A DNA stretch of 64,000 bases from Devosia sp. YR412 (GTDB taxonomy: Bacteria; Pseudomonadota; Alphaproteobacteria; Rhizobiales; Devosiaceae): the NCBI RefSeq assembly GCF_900110945.1, contig NZ_FOFL01000007.1:1-64000 (forward strand), given 5' to 3'. Every line of letters begins with the position of its first letter. Position 1 is the first letter of the stretch. Made by a program: the position numbers and the translations under genes. Positions 50,513 through 59,317 of the stretch are shown here, piece by piece. The notes beneath the pieces are model-generated. The model worked only from the letters and a program-made list of their open reading frames with translations, had not been told where the DNA came from and did no database searches.

Positions 50513-51118
50513 ATGGGGGCCAAGTTTACTGGCGAGCACGAGGACGGCGCAGGCGTGTCAAACGACGCCCATGCAGCTGCGTCCTCTGGCGATGCAAACC
50601 TCGACACCATTGAGGTTTCCGGCGCCATCAAGTGGTTCGACGCCGGCAAGGGCTTTGGCTTCATCGTGCCCGACAATGGCATGGCTGACGTTTTGCTGCA
50701 TGTCACCTGCCTGCGCCGCGACGGCTACCAGACCGCCTATGAAGGTGCCCGAATCGTCGTCGAGGCGCTTAACCGCCCCGGCGGCCTGCAGGCCTTCCGC
50801 GTCGTCTCGATGGACGAATCCACCGCCCGCCATCCGGCCCAGATGCCAGCGCCGCGCACCCATGTCGTGGTCGAGCCGACCTCGGGCATGGTTCGCCTTG
50901 AGGTAAAGTGGTTCAACCGCATCCGCGGCTTCGGTTTCCTCTCCGAAGGTGAGGGCGCGCCTGACATTTTCGTGCATATGGAAACCCTTCGCCGTTTTGG
51001 CATCACCGAACTGCGCCCCGGCCAGTTTGTGCTGGTGCGCTACGGCAATGGTCCCAAGGGCCTTATGGTCGCCGAAATCCGGCCCGATGGTTGGGGCGAC
51101 GCGCCGTCCTCCCACTAG
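50513..51118 (+). CDS. Double cold-shock-domain protein
   Basis: A 201-aa protein with two CspA-like nucleic-acid-binding domains. The first, about residues 33-102, has GAIKWFDAGKGFGFIVPD and DVLLHVTCL; the second, about 126-195, has EVKWFNRIRGFGFLSEG and DIFVHMETL. Both RNP1 (K-G-F-G-F) and RNP2-like motifs are kept. The first 32 residues are acidic and probably disordered. Tandem CSD proteins of this size are common in alphaproteobacteria and act as RNA chaperones or regulators. A DUF192 gene follows 11 bp downstream. Confidence 0.93.
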   Translation: MGAKFTGEHEDGAGVSNDAHAAASSGDANLDTIEVSGAIKWFDAGKGFGFIVPDNGMADVLLHVTCLRRDGYQTAYEGARIVVEALNRPGGLQAFRVVSMDESTARHPAQMPAPRTHVVVEPTSGMVRLEVKWFNRIRGFGFLSEGEGAPDIFVHMETLRRFGITELRPGQFVLVRYGNGPKGLMVAEIRPDGWGDAPSSH

Positions 51119-51129
51119 GAATTCCCAAA

Positions 51130-51609
51130 ATGATGCTGTTTGCCCAAGGCTTTGCTCCGGCGCTTCGACGCTCTGGAGCCATCATTGCTGCCGCCCTGCT
51201 GCTGTCGCCGCTAGTGGCGCTGGCTGATGAGAGCAAACTGACCCTGCACACCGACACCGGCGATTACGCTTTCAACGTTTCGGTGGTCGACACGCCGGAA
51301 TCGCGCGCCAAGGGCCTGATGTATGTCACTGAGCTGGCCGACGACGCCGGCATGTTGTTCGACTTCAAGGAACAGCGCCCGGTGTCGTTCTGGATGCGCA
51401 ATACTTTCATCCCGCTCGACATGATCTTCGTCGATGCGGCCGGCGTGGTGAAAAACGTCCACGTCAACGCCATCCCGCACGACCCCACCGGCATTCCATC
51501 CGACGGTCCGGTGCAATATGTGCTGGAAATCCCGGGCGGCCGCTCGGTTGAGATCGGCCTCAAGGCCGGTGACAAAATGGATCACGACCGGATTGCTGCC
51601 GGTCAATAG
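51130..51609 (+). CDS. DUF192 secreted protein
   Basis: A 159-aa exported protein. Its signal peptide is cut near ALADES (about residue 34). The DUF192 core follows: FNVSVVDTPESRAKGLMYVTEL, GMLFDFKEQRPVSFWMRNTFIPLDMIFVD and a final GRSVEIGLKAGD. Function unknown; the family is frequent in alphaproteobacteria, often beside cold-shock genes, as here. The start is ATG 51130 (or 51133), 11 bp after the preceding stop, so the two genes are probably cotranscribed. Confidence 0.92.
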   Translation: MMLFAQGFAPALRRSGAIIAAALLLSPLVALADESKLTLHTDTGDYAFNVSVVDTPESRAKGLMYVTELADDAGMLFDFKEQRPVSFWMRNTFIPLDMIFVDAAGVVKNVHVNAIPHDPTGIPSDGPVQYVLEIPGGRSVEIGLKAGDKMDHDRIAAGQ

Positions 51610-51615
51610 CGCCGT

Positions 51616-52299
51616 CTAGAGGCGGTGGACGACCATAAAGTCGATCACCGCCCACAGATGCAGGCTTGCTCCGGCGACCACGAAGACATGCCACAAGGCA
51701 TTCTGGAACTTCAGCTTTTCCCAGAGATGGAAGATGATCCCGAGCGAATAGGTGACGCCGCCGGCCAGCAGCAGCCAGAGCGTGCTGTTAGGCAGGCTCT
51801 CGGCCAACGACTGGAACACCAACGTCCCGCTCCAGCCAATCGCTAGGTAAAGCGCAATGGCCAGACGCCCAAAGCGCTGCGGCACGATCAGTTTCAGCGC
51901 GATACCAACCAGTGAGGCGCCCCAGACGAAGGTGGTCATTAATATGCCGGACGTCGTGCCGCCCAGCACCGCCAGAAAAGGGGTATAGGTCCCGGCGATG
52001 AACAGGAAGATCGCCGCCTGGTCGAACCGTGCCAACCACATCTTGATCGGCGATACTGGCCACATATTGTAGGCCAGCGACACGCCGAGCACCGCCACCA
52101 GTGAACCAATATAGACCGCCAGCGCGGGAACGGCCTCGGGCGCCGTCCCGAAAATAGCAAACGCCAAAAGCACTGAGCCTGCGGCAATGGCGCCCATCAG
52201 CCCAAGAATATGGACGACACCGTCGACCACCTTCTCGGCGATGGTGAAGGGCCGCTGTTCGCGGCTCCACCATGAATAGCTCGGCTTGCTCTCGTGCAC
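51616..52299 (-). CDS. Hemolysin III/PAQR-family membrane protein
   Basis: A 227-aa integral membrane protein with seven hydrophobic helices. Family marks are TIAEKVVDGVVHILGLMGAIAAGS at the start, YNMWPVSPIKMWLARFDQAAIFLFIAGTYTPF in the middle and KLKFQNALWHVFVVAGASLHLWAVI near the end, with the metal-ligand histidines of the PAQR fold (H in DGVVHILG, HVF, LHLW). The start is GTG 52299, with GGGAGA upstream; 52347 has no support. The physiological function of the bacterial members is unclear. Confidence 0.92.
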   Translation of the reverse strand: MHESKPSYSWWSREQRPFTIAEKVVDGVVHILGLMGAIAAGSVLLAFAIFGTAPEAVPALAVYIGSLVAVLGVSLAYNMWPVSPIKMWLARFDQAAIFLFIAGTYTPFLAVLGGTTSGILMTTFVWGASLVGIALKLIVPQRFGRLAIALYLAIGWSGTLVFQSLAESLPNSTLWLLLAGGVTYSLGIIFHLWEKLKFQNALWHVFVVAGASLHLWAVIDFMVVHRL

Positions 52300-52486
52300 T
52301 GTCGTGGTCTCCCTACATACCAGTACCGAACTGGGACGTGGCCACATGGTTGCAAGCAGGCGCCGATCCTATGGGATCGTCAAGTGAGACCTGCAGTTCT
52401 GGTGAATAACCACCCGCATGCTTCCTGCCGCGCTTGACCTGTAACGCAGGCGTTACTACTGGGGCTGGATAATTCGGGAATTCAGC

Positions 52487-52942
52487 ATGCCGCCCATCGC
52501 CGTCCTTGTCGCCCTGGCCGACCCAACCCGTTGCCGGATTATCGAAATCCTGCATGACGGTCCGCAGCCGGTGCATGTGCTGGCCAGCTCGTTCAAGATC
52601 AGCCGCCCCGCCATTTCCCGACATCTACGGGTGCTGAAGCAGGCCAGGCTGATCAGCGAGAAAAAGCTCGGCCGCGAAAACCGCTATGCCCTGCATGCCG
52701 AAAAGCTGAAGCCGGTGGGCGAATGGGTCGCCGCGATGCGCGAACCCGTGCTGACCGACAAGCCGGTCAAGCTGCTGGCAAGGGCGTCAACCGCCAAGAA
52801 GGTCGCGGCCAAGCCTGCCGAAGCCGCGCCGCCGCCGATCGTTCGTCTCGACGCTCTCCCAACGCTCGATGTTGCGGACAAAGCTGTCGCCCCCAAGCCA
52901 AAACGGGAAGTCCCGATTTCGCAGATGGGTTTCGACTTTTAG
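52487..52942 (+). CDS. ArsR-family transcriptional regulator
   Basis: A 151-aa protein with an N-terminal winged helix-turn-helix (LVALADPTRCRIIEILHDGPQPVHVLA, ISRPAISRHLRVLKQARLI, then a wing with RENRYALH). No metal-binding cysteine pair is seen, so it belongs to the ligand- or protein-interaction branch. The C-terminal 60 residues are low-complexity, rich in Ala, Lys and Pro, and end in PISQMGFDF. Monocistronic. Its stop overlaps that of the convergent PilZ gene by 4 bp. Target genes are unknown. Confidence 0.88.
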   Translation: MPPIAVLVALADPTRCRIIEILHDGPQPVHVLASSFKISRPAISRHLRVLKQARLISEKKLGRENRYALHAEKLKPVGEWVAAMREPVLTDKPVKLLARASTAKKVAAKPAEAAPPPIVRLDALPTLDVADKAVAPKPKREVPISQMGFDF

Positions 52943-53229
52943 TCCACGTCGAGATAGGCGACGCCCATTTCCCGGATCGCCCGCCACGCCACGCGGCAGG
53001 CCTGCGGCTGGTGGCCCGGTGCATGCAACTGGAAAAGGTTGGGAATGCCCGCGACTTTCGCCACTTCCAGCTTGGCACCACCCTCTGAAACGTCGCGGAT
53101 GATGCAGGGCAGGCGGGTCTTCTCGAAGCTGATCTCTGCCTCGATATAGGTATTGCGCCGTGGCGCCATACGACGTTCGAGCGGCTGGGTTGAGGCCGAG
53201 GGATTGGTAAATTTTGATATATTAAACAT
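52939..53229 (-). CDS. PilZ-domain protein
   Basis: A 96-aa single-domain protein. The c-di-GMP-binding elements are seen: the arginine-rich ERRMAPRRNTY before the barrel and DVSEGGAKLEV (the D-x-S-x-x-G motif) within it, followed by RVAWRAIREMGVAYLDVD. The start is ATG 53229, giving a short disordered N-terminus; the frame is open to 53310 without support. It is a likely c-di-GMP receptor for motility or exopolysaccharide control, but no partner gene is adjacent. The 185 bp between it and tRNA-Arg show nothing. Confidence 0.88.
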   Translation of the reverse strand: MFNISKFTNPSASTQPLERRMAPRRNTYIEAEISFEKTRLPCIIRDVSEGGAKLEVAKVAGIPNLFQLHAPGHQPQACRVAWRAIREMGVAYLDVD

Positions 53230-53414
53230 AGGCTTAGCCTGCAATACGGGCCTTGCCGAAGTGTTAATTCCGGCCGGCCCAAAGCGCGCCAGCGTTACCG
53301 GCCGCTGCAACCGCTGGTTCGAATTTTACACAACTCGTGACTAAGTCCGCTTGGCCAAACAAATCTTCCAGTTTGCCTGCTACGCTCTGCACTACACGGC
53401 TGAACCGAAAAATC

Positions 53415-53491
53415 TGGCGATCCCGGAGGGACTCGAACCCCCGACCAACAGCTTAGAAGGCTGCTGCTCTATCCAGCTGAGCTACGGGACC
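53415..53491 (-). tRNA. tRNA-Arg (TCT)
   Basis: 77 nt with encoded CCA; acceptor GGTCCCG pairs with CGGGATC (one G-T), anticodon stem GCAGC/GCTGT with loop CTTCTAA (anticodon TCT), T-arm GGTTCGAGTCC. No integrated element adjoins it. Confidence 0.95.
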
Positions 53492-53550
53492 AGCGCAGAT
53501 GGACCCATTTAACCCATTTCGACGCAAAGGGAATGGTGTTTTGGCGCCTA

Positions 53551-54621
53551 TTACACCGGCAGCACCGAGGCAGCGGCGCTCGACTGATGAGCCGGGGGAC
53601 AGGCAGTGCTGCCGCGCACGATGAGCTCGGAGCTGAGCACCATATGCATCGGCAGCCGGCTGCGGCTCTGGCCCTCGATGACATCGATCAGCGCGCCGGC
53701 GGCGATGCGACCCAGAGCCTCACGCGGCTGGCGCATGGTGGTCAGCGGCGGCAGGACATGGGCGGCGATGTCGAGATCATCAAAACCGACCAGGGAAACG
53801 TCGCGCGGGCAGGCGATGCCGTGCTGGTTGAGCGCCGAGAGAAAGCCTATGGCGCTCTCGTCATTGGCGGAAAACATTGCCGTCGGACGCTCCCTCAAGG
53901 CCGCAAAGCGCTGCCCGGCCGCATGGCCCTGGTCCATGCCAAAGGCCCCTTCGAACAGCCAGTCTTCTCGCACCATGAGCCCTGCATCACCCATGGCCTT
54001 GCGGAAGCCTGCCGCGCGCTCGGCGGTCAGCACATTGCCACAAGGGCCGGCGATATGGCCTATGCTCGTATGGCCGAGCCCGATCAGATGGCGCGTCGCC
54101 TGTTCGGCGGCATAGCAATTGTCGGTCCGCACCGTGTGAAATGGTGCGCTCGGGATCTCCTCGCAGGCCACCACCAGCGGCACCGGAGCCGGATCGCCCG
54201 TAAGCAGCATCAACTGTTCCAGATCGACCGAACCATCAAACAGCAGCAGGCCGTCGACGCGGTTGGAGAGGAAATAGTCGCGCATCCGGCGACCCGAATC
54301 CCCGCCGGAGAATCGGTTCGCCACCAGCACGCCATAGCCGCGCGCGGCCGCCTCGCGCTCGATCGAATCAAGGATGGCCGAGAAGAACGGATTGCGGATG
54401 TCGGGCAGGGCGACAAGGATGGTCCGGGCGGTTTTCTGGCGCAGCGAGCGGGCCGACTGGTTCGGCGTATAGCCGGTGAGCTGAACTGCCTCCGAAATGC
54501 GCGCACGGGTGCTCTCGCTCACCCTTTCGGGGCTGGAAAGCGCCCGGCTGACGGTCGCCGTCGAGACCCCAGAAAACCGCGCAACATCTTGAATTGTCGG
54601 TGTTTTCTTCACTAGAACCAT
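53551..54621 (-). CDS. LacI-family transcriptional regulator
   Basis: A 356-aa repressor. The N-terminal helix-turn-helix and hinge are complete: TIQDVARFSGVSTATVSRAL, then TPNQSARSLRQKTARTI. A type I periplasmic-binding-like domain follows (VALPDIRNPFFSAILDSIEREA, HIAGPCGNVLTAERAAGF, DVSLVGFDDLDIAAHVLPPLTTMRQP). It is divergent from the sugar transporter operon and faces two CG-centred palindromes of LacI type at 54705-54752. It should repress that operon until the sugar or a pathway intermediate binds. Confidence 0.94.
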   Translation of the reverse strand: MVLVKKTPTIQDVARFSGVSTATVSRALSSPERVSESTRARISEAVQLTGYTPNQSARSLRQKTARTILVALPDIRNPFFSAILDSIEREAAARGYGVLVANRFSGGDSGRRMRDYFLSNRVDGLLLFDGSVDLEQLMLLTGDPAPVPLVVACEEIPSAPFHTVRTDNCYAAEQATRHLIGLGHTSIGHIAGPCGNVLTAERAAGFRKAMGDAGLMVREDWLFEGAFGMDQGHAAGQRFAALRERPTAMFSANDESAIGFLSALNQHGIACPRDVSLVGFDDLDIAAHVLPPLTTMRQPREALGRIAAGALIDVIEGQSRSRLPMHMVLSSELIVRGSTACPPAHQSSAAASVLPV

Positions 54622-54704
54622 GTCTGCCAGCGCCCCCTCTCGCTGTCAGCTATGCATTCTGTGTAAATCTGTATTGACAGTCACGCAAGACGTAGGTGAA
54701 AGTA

Positions 54705-54752
54705 ATGCAATCGATTGCAGAGGTTTCGGGAACGAAGGATGCAATCGATTAC
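54705..54752. promoter_or_regulatory. Tandem LacI-type operators of the sugar operon
   Basis: Operator 1 TGCAATCGATTGCA (54705-54718) is a perfect palindrome; operator 2 TGCAATCGATTACA (54739-54752) differs at one base. Centres are 34 bp apart, about three helical turns. Both fit the LacI-family pattern TGNAANCGNTTNCA. A possible -35 box TTGACA lies at 54673; I cannot fix the -10. Confidence 0.75.
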
Positions 54753-54848
54753 ATGCGGCCAGTTCGGGATGTCTCACAAGAAGGCAACCTTGCGGCTGGC
54801 GGCGTCGTGGGAGCGCGATCGCTCCATGTGATGTTTGGGAGGACAACT

Positions 54849-56090
54849 ATGAAGAAATTTGCAGTGGTTGCCGCAATGGCAACTGCTTTGCTCGGTTCAA
54901 CGGCCGTCATGGCGGCAGAGCTTGAAGTGACGCATTGGTGGACGTCGGCCGGCGAAGCCGCTGCCGTCGCCGAATTTGCCCGCGTCTTCGAAGAAACCAC
55001 TGGCAACACCTGGGTGGATAGTGCGCTGGCCGGTTCCGGCACCGGCGCCAACCCGGTCATCATCAGCCGTATCATCGGCGGCGACCCGATGGGTGCCACG
55101 CAGATGAACACCGGCCGCGACGCCGAGGAACTGATCCAGGCCGGCCTGATCCGCGACCTGACCCCGATCGTCGACGAAATGGGCGGCCTCGGCTTCTATG
55201 TCGATCCGACCCTGCTCGAGCCCTGCACCTATGACGGCAAGATCTACTGCCTGCCCGTCAACATCCACTCGTGGGATTGGCTGTGGCTGTCGACCGCTGC
55301 TTACGAAAAGATCGGTCAGCCGGTTCCCAAGGACTGGAACGAATATGTCGCGTCCTGGCCGGCTCTCGAAGCGGCGGACATCCTGCCCTTCGGTCTTGCC
55401 ACCGGCTGGCCTTTCTCGGGCATTCCGGGCGTGCTGATGTCGGGTATCGGCGGTTCCGATCTCGTTCTCGCCATCAACCGCGACAAGAGTGCCGATGCCG
55501 TTCGTGGCCCGGAATTCCGCAAGGTCGCCGAAGCTCTCGACTCGCTCCGCAAGGTGATCTCGCCTGAAACCATGGTGCCGTCCTTCGGCGACGTCGGTAC
55601 CCAGCTGCTGGAAGGCACTGCGGCCGGCAACATCCACGGCGACTGGCTGCAGGGTGACCTGCAGGTGGCCGGCGGCGTCCCCGGCGAAAACTACGAATGT
55701 CTGCCCGCTCTCGGCCTCGGCGACAAGCTGACCGGCGGCGGCGACAGCTTCTACTTCCCGGTCCTGCCTGCCGGCACCGACCAGGCCGTGATCGACGCCC
55801 AGGCAGCTCTTGCCAAGACGCTGATCTCGCCGGAAGCCCAGCTCGCCTTCAACCTGAAGAAGGGCTCCATGCCGATCCGCACCGATATCGACCTGACCGG
55901 TGCCAATGCCTGCATGCAGAAGGCTCTCGTGCTGCTCAAGAACGGTCTGCTCCCATCGGGTGACTTCGCGCTCTCCAGCGACACCCAGCAGCAGATGCAG
56001 GATCTCAACACCGAGTTCCTCGACGACGACAGCATCACGGTCGACGACTATATCGAGCGCTACGCCTCGATCATCGAATCCGCCGAATAA
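54849..56090 (+). CDS. Sugar ABC transporter substrate-binding protein
   Basis: A 413-aa periplasmic family 1 binding protein. Its signal peptide MKKFAVVAAMATALLGSTAVMAAE is cut near residue 24. The mature start LEVTHWWTSAGEAAAVAEFARVFEETTGNTW is typical of glucose/mannose- or glucoside-binding proteins of alphaproteobacteria, and two cysteines (PCTYDGKIYC) probably form a disulfide. ATG 54849 has GGGAGGAC upstream; the frame is open to 54696 but that would cross the operators. First gene of the LacI-controlled operon. A pair of strong hairpins follows. Confidence 0.95.
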   Translation: MKKFAVVAAMATALLGSTAVMAAELEVTHWWTSAGEAAAVAEFARVFEETTGNTWVDSALAGSGTGANPVIISRIIGGDPMGATQMNTGRDAEELIQAGLIRDLTPIVDEMGGLGFYVDPTLLEPCTYDGKIYCLPVNIHSWDWLWLSTAAYEKIGQPVPKDWNEYVASWPALEAADILPFGLATGWPFSGIPGVLMSGIGGSDLVLAINRDKSADAVRGPEFRKVAEALDSLRKVISPETMVPSFGDVGTQLLEGTAAGNIHGDWLQGDLQVAGGVPGENYECLPALGLGDKLTGGGDSFYFPVLPAGTDQAVIDAQAALAKTLISPEAQLAFNLKKGSMPIRTDIDLTGANACMQKALVLLKNGLLPSGDFALSSDTQQQMQDLNTEFLDDDSITVDDYIERYASIIESAE

Positions 56091-56107
56091 GTCTCCGGCT
56101 TGTCGAT

Positions 56108-56164
56108 TGGGAGCTTGCTCCCAGCACTGAATGCGTGGCCGGCCTTGAATGCCAAGGCCGGCCA
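56108..56164 (+). terminator. Double intercistronic hairpin after the binding-protein gene
   Basis: Hairpin 1: TGGGAGC-TT-GCTCCCA (56108-56123). Hairpin 2: perfect 11-bp arms TGGCCGGCCTT/AAGGCCGGCCA with a 7-nt loop (56136-56164). No proper T-run follows, so partial termination or mRNA protection is likely; expected effect is more binding protein than permease. Confidence 0.6.
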
Positions 56165-56184
56165 TCTTCTCTAGGAGATGTTTG

Positions 56185-57123
56185 ATGGCGGACACTGCCC
56201 TTCCCTTGGAAGCGGGCACCACGGTCAACCGGCCCGGCCTGCTGAATAGAATTTTTCTTCACAACCTGCCCGCCAAGATCGCTGCACTGCCGATGATGGC
56301 CACCGTGCTGGTCGTTTTCGTCGGCTGCACGGTCTGGACGATCTATTACTCGTTCACCAATTCCAAGCTCCTGCCCACCGGCAAGTTCATTGGCTTTGAA
56401 CAATATGAGCGCCTGTTTTCGACCTCGCGCTGGAATGTGTCGGTCAGCAATCTGATCGCCTACGGCCTGATGTCCCTGGTATTCACCCTGGTCATCGGCT
56501 TTGTCCTGGCCGTGCTGATCGATCAGAAGATCCGCTTCGAAAGCGCCTTCCGCACCATCATGCTCTATCCCTTTGCCCTCAGCTTCATCGTGACGGGCCT
56601 GGTCTGGCAATGGATCATGAACCCGACGCTTGGCCTGCAGGGTACCTTGCGTAACCTGGGCTGGACCGGTTTCACCTTCGACTGGATTGCCAATCCGCGC
56701 ATGGTGCTGTTTGCCCTGCTGATCGCCGGCCTCTGGCACGGCACGGGCTTCTGCATGGTGCTGATGCTGGCGGGCCTGCGCAGCGTCGACGACGAAATCT
56801 GGAAGGCTGCCCGCATCGACGGCATTCCCACCTGGCGCACATATGTCTCGATCGTCATTCCGATGATGCGCGGCGTACTGGTCACCGCCGTGGTGATCAT
56901 CGGCTCGGGCATTGTCCGCCTCTATGATCTCGTGGTGGCGCTGACCAATGGCGGCCCCGGCATCTCTTCGGAAGTGCCCGCGAAGTACGTCTACAATTAC
57001 ATGTTCTCGGGCGGCAATATTGGCCAGGGCCTGGCTGCAGCGACCATGATGCTGCTGACGGTTCTGATCATCATGATCCCCTGGGCCTATCTCGAATTTG
57101 GCGGAAAGGGTCGTCGCACATGA
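56185..57123 (+). CDS. Sugar ABC transporter permease (MalF type)
   Basis: A 312-aa inner-membrane permease with about six helices; the first is at residues 30-55 (ALPMMATVLVVFVGCTVWTIYYSF). The coupling loop is DEIWKAARIDGIPTWRTYVSIVIPMMRG. The start is ATG 56185, with TAGGAG upstream. It overlaps the next permease by 4 bp. It resembles the AraH/GtsB-like glucose and glucoside permeases of alphaproteobacteria; substrate not readable from the permease. Confidence 0.94.
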   Translation: MADTALPLEAGTTVNRPGLLNRIFLHNLPAKIAALPMMATVLVVFVGCTVWTIYYSFTNSKLLPTGKFIGFEQYERLFSTSRWNVSVSNLIAYGLMSLVFTLVIGFVLAVLIDQKIRFESAFRTIMLYPFALSFIVTGLVWQWIMNPTLGLQGTLRNLGWTGFTFDWIANPRMVLFALLIAGLWHGTGFCMVLMLAGLRSVDDEIWKAARIDGIPTWRTYVSIVIPMMRGVLVTAVVIIGSGIVRLYDLVVALTNGGPGISSEVPAKYVYNYMFSGGNIGQGLAAATMMLLTVLIIMIPWAYLEFGGKGRRT

Positions 57124-58052
57124 GCCAGACCTCAGTTCTCACCGGCGTAACACCGCCCCAGACGGCGGCCCAGGTCGAAGCGCGCGGCGCACGGCCGAAG
57201 CCCTTCTTCACCCCGCGCAAGATCATCATCTATTCGATCCTGGTGATGTTCTCGCTCTACTACCTGTTCCCGCTCTATGTGATGTTCACCACATCGCTGA
57301 AGTCCATGCCGGAAATCCGCTTCGGCAATATCTTCGCGCTGCCCCAGGCACCGAACTTCGATGCATGGGTACGGGCTTGGACCAGTGCCTGCACCGGCCT
57401 GACCTGCCAGGGCCTGGCGCCCGGTTTCTGGAACTCGGTCAAGATCACCATTCCCTCGACCATCGTCTCGATCTTCATCGCGGCCGTGAATGGCTATGCA
57501 CTGATCAACTGGCGTTTCAAGGGTTCGGAAATCTTCTTTGCCGTGCTGATCTTTGGCTCGTTCATTCCCTACCAGGTGTTCCTCTACCCGATGGTGATGA
57601 TCACCCGCGAGCTGGGGATTTTCGGTACCCTGCAGGCCGTCATCATCGTCCATACCGTCTTCGGCATGCCGATCCTGACGCTGCTGTTCCGCAACTACTT
57701 TGCGTCGCTGCCGCAGGAATTGTTCAAGGCGGCTCGCGTTGACGGGGCAGGGTTCTGGCGCATCTTCTTTGAGATCATGCTGCCCATGTCGCTGCCGATC
57801 TTTGTGGTCGCTTTGATCCTGCAGATTACCGGCATCTGGAATGACTTCCTGTTCGGTGTCGTCTTTGCCGGCACGCAGAACTATCCGATGACCGTCCAGC
57901 TCAACAATATCGTCAACTCGGCCCAGGGCACGCCCGAATACAACGTGAACATGGCCGCCACCGTTCTGACCGGCCTCGTACCACTGGCGGTCTATTTCAT
58001 CTCCGGCAAGTGGTTCGTCCGCGGCGTCGCCGCCGGTGCGGTGAAGGGATAA
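57120..58052 (+). CDS. Sugar ABC transporter permease (MalG type)
   Basis: A 310-aa partner permease with about six helices. The coupling loop is PQELFKAARVDGAGFWRIFFEIMLPMS. The first 30 residues are cytoplasmic, followed by helix 1 (IIIYSILVMFSLYYLFPLYVM). The loop after helix 1 holds two cysteines (SACTGLTCQGLAPGFW) on the periplasmic side, unusual but seen in glucose-type permeases of this group. The ATPase gene begins 5 bp downstream. Confidence 0.94.
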   Translation: MSQTSVLTGVTPPQTAAQVEARGARPKPFFTPRKIIIYSILVMFSLYYLFPLYVMFTTSLKSMPEIRFGNIFALPQAPNFDAWVRAWTSACTGLTCQGLAPGFWNSVKITIPSTIVSIFIAAVNGYALINWRFKGSEIFFAVLIFGSFIPYQVFLYPMVMITRELGIFGTLQAVIIVHTVFGMPILTLLFRNYFASLPQELFKAARVDGAGFWRIFFEIMLPMSLPIFVVALILQITGIWNDFLFGVVFAGTQNYPMTVQLNNIVNSAQGTPEYNVNMAATVLTGLVPLAVYFISGKWFVRGVAAGAVKG

Positions 58053-58057
58053 TTCCA

Positions 58058-59140
58058 ATGCAAAATAGCGTTTCCATCCGCGACCTGTCGCTCAACTTCG
58101 GCAGCGTCAAGGTTCTCGAACACCTCGACCTCGAGATCGCCCAGGGCGAGTTCATCGTCCTGCTTGGCCCCTCGGGTTGCGGCAAGTCGACCCTGCTCAA
58201 CTGCATCGCCGGCCTGCTCGACATCTCGGACGGCCAGATCTTCATCGGCGGCCGCAATGTCACCTGGCTCGAGCCCAAGGCTCGCGGCATCGGCATGGTG
58301 TTCCAGTCCTATGCGCTCTATCCGCAGATGACCGTGGAACGGAACCTCAGCTTCGGCCTGCGCGTCGCCGGCATGAAGAAAGATGAGATCGAGCGCCGCG
58401 TGCAGCGCGCCGCCGAAATCCTCCAGATCGGTCCCTTGTTGCAGCGCAAGCCGGCCAATCTCTCTGGTGGCCAGCGCCAGCGCGTTGCCATCGGTCGCGC
58501 CCTGGTCCGCGACGTTGATGTCTTCCTCTTCGACGAGCCGCTGTCCAACCTCGACGCCAAGCTCCGCTCCGACCTGCGCGTCGAAATCAAGCGGCTGCAT
58601 CAGCGGCTCAAGAACACCATGATCTACGTCACCCACGACCAGATCGAGGCGCTGACCCTGGCCGACCGCATTGCCGTGATGAAGAATGGCGTCATCCAGC
58701 AGCTGGCTGACCCGCACACCATCTACAACCGGCCGGTCAATCTCTACGTCGCCGGCTTCATCGGCTCGCCGCAGATGAACATGTTCCAGGGCACGCTGTC
58801 GGGCTCGACCTTCACCACTGACGACGGCATTGCCATCCCGGTCGGCACTTATGCCTTCGACACGCCAGCCACCGGCGCCATCAAGGCCGTGCTCGGTGTG
58901 CGTCCGGAGCATATCGTTTTGGGTGACGAAGCGGCCAACATGCCGTTCCAGATCGATGCCGAGATCGAGATTGTCGAGCCCATGGGCTCCGACACCTTGG
59001 CCTGGACCAAGATCGGCGGTCAGGCGGTGACCTTCCGTTGCGACAGCGACGTCGTGATTGAAACCGGCCAGAAGGTCCGTCTGGGTTTCGATACCGCCCG
59101 CGGTTCGATCTTCAACGCTGAAACCACCAACCGTCTCTGA
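58058..59140 (+). CDS. Sugar ABC transporter ATP-binding protein (MalK/UgpC type)
   Basis: A 360-aa ATPase: Walker A LLGPSGCGKSTLLNCIAGL, Q-loop FQSYALYPQMTV, signature LSGGQRQRVAIGRALVRDV, Walker B VFLFDEPLSNLDA, H-loop VTHDQIEALTLADRI, and the C-terminal TOBE/OB regulatory part starting at FIGSPQMNMFQG. The start is ATG 58058, 5 bp after the permease stop. It completes the importer and is independent of the similar ATPase at 2373-3452 (both show full motifs, so this is no degenerate copy). Confidence 0.95.
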   Translation: MQNSVSIRDLSLNFGSVKVLEHLDLEIAQGEFIVLLGPSGCGKSTLLNCIAGLLDISDGQIFIGGRNVTWLEPKARGIGMVFQSYALYPQMTVERNLSFGLRVAGMKKDEIERRVQRAAEILQIGPLLQRKPANLSGGQRQRVAIGRALVRDVDVFLFDEPLSNLDAKLRSDLRVEIKRLHQRLKNTMIYVTHDQIEALTLADRIAVMKNGVIQQLADPHTIYNRPVNLYVAGFIGSPQMNMFQGTLSGSTFTTDDGIAIPVGTYAFDTPATGAIKAVLGVRPEHIVLGDEAANMPFQIDAEIEIVEPMGSDTLAWTKIGGQAVTFRCDSDVVIETGQKVRLGFDTARGSIFNAETTNRL

Positions 59141-59154
59141 CCAATCTCCAGCGT

Positions 59155-59172
59155 CGGCGCCTGCGGGCGCCG
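59155..59172 (+). terminator. Hairpin after the ABC ATPase gene
   Basis: Perfect 7-bp arms CGGCGCC/GGCGCCG with a TGCG loop, extendable by AGCG/CGCT, 14 bp after the stop. No T-run. It divides the transporter genes from the metabolic genes and probably gives partial termination. The rest of the 177-bp gap shows nothing clear. Confidence 0.5.
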
Positions 59173-59317
59173 CGCTTCTGCCTCGCCGTCGCTGTTTGAG
59201 CCAATCTTACCTTTGCGTTGATCGGCCTGTCCGCGTGGTGCGACAGATCCCCAAAACCTCGATAGTCCTGCACCGCTCCTGCGATGCCCTTGCCCATTCT
59301 AACGTTACAAAGAGGCC

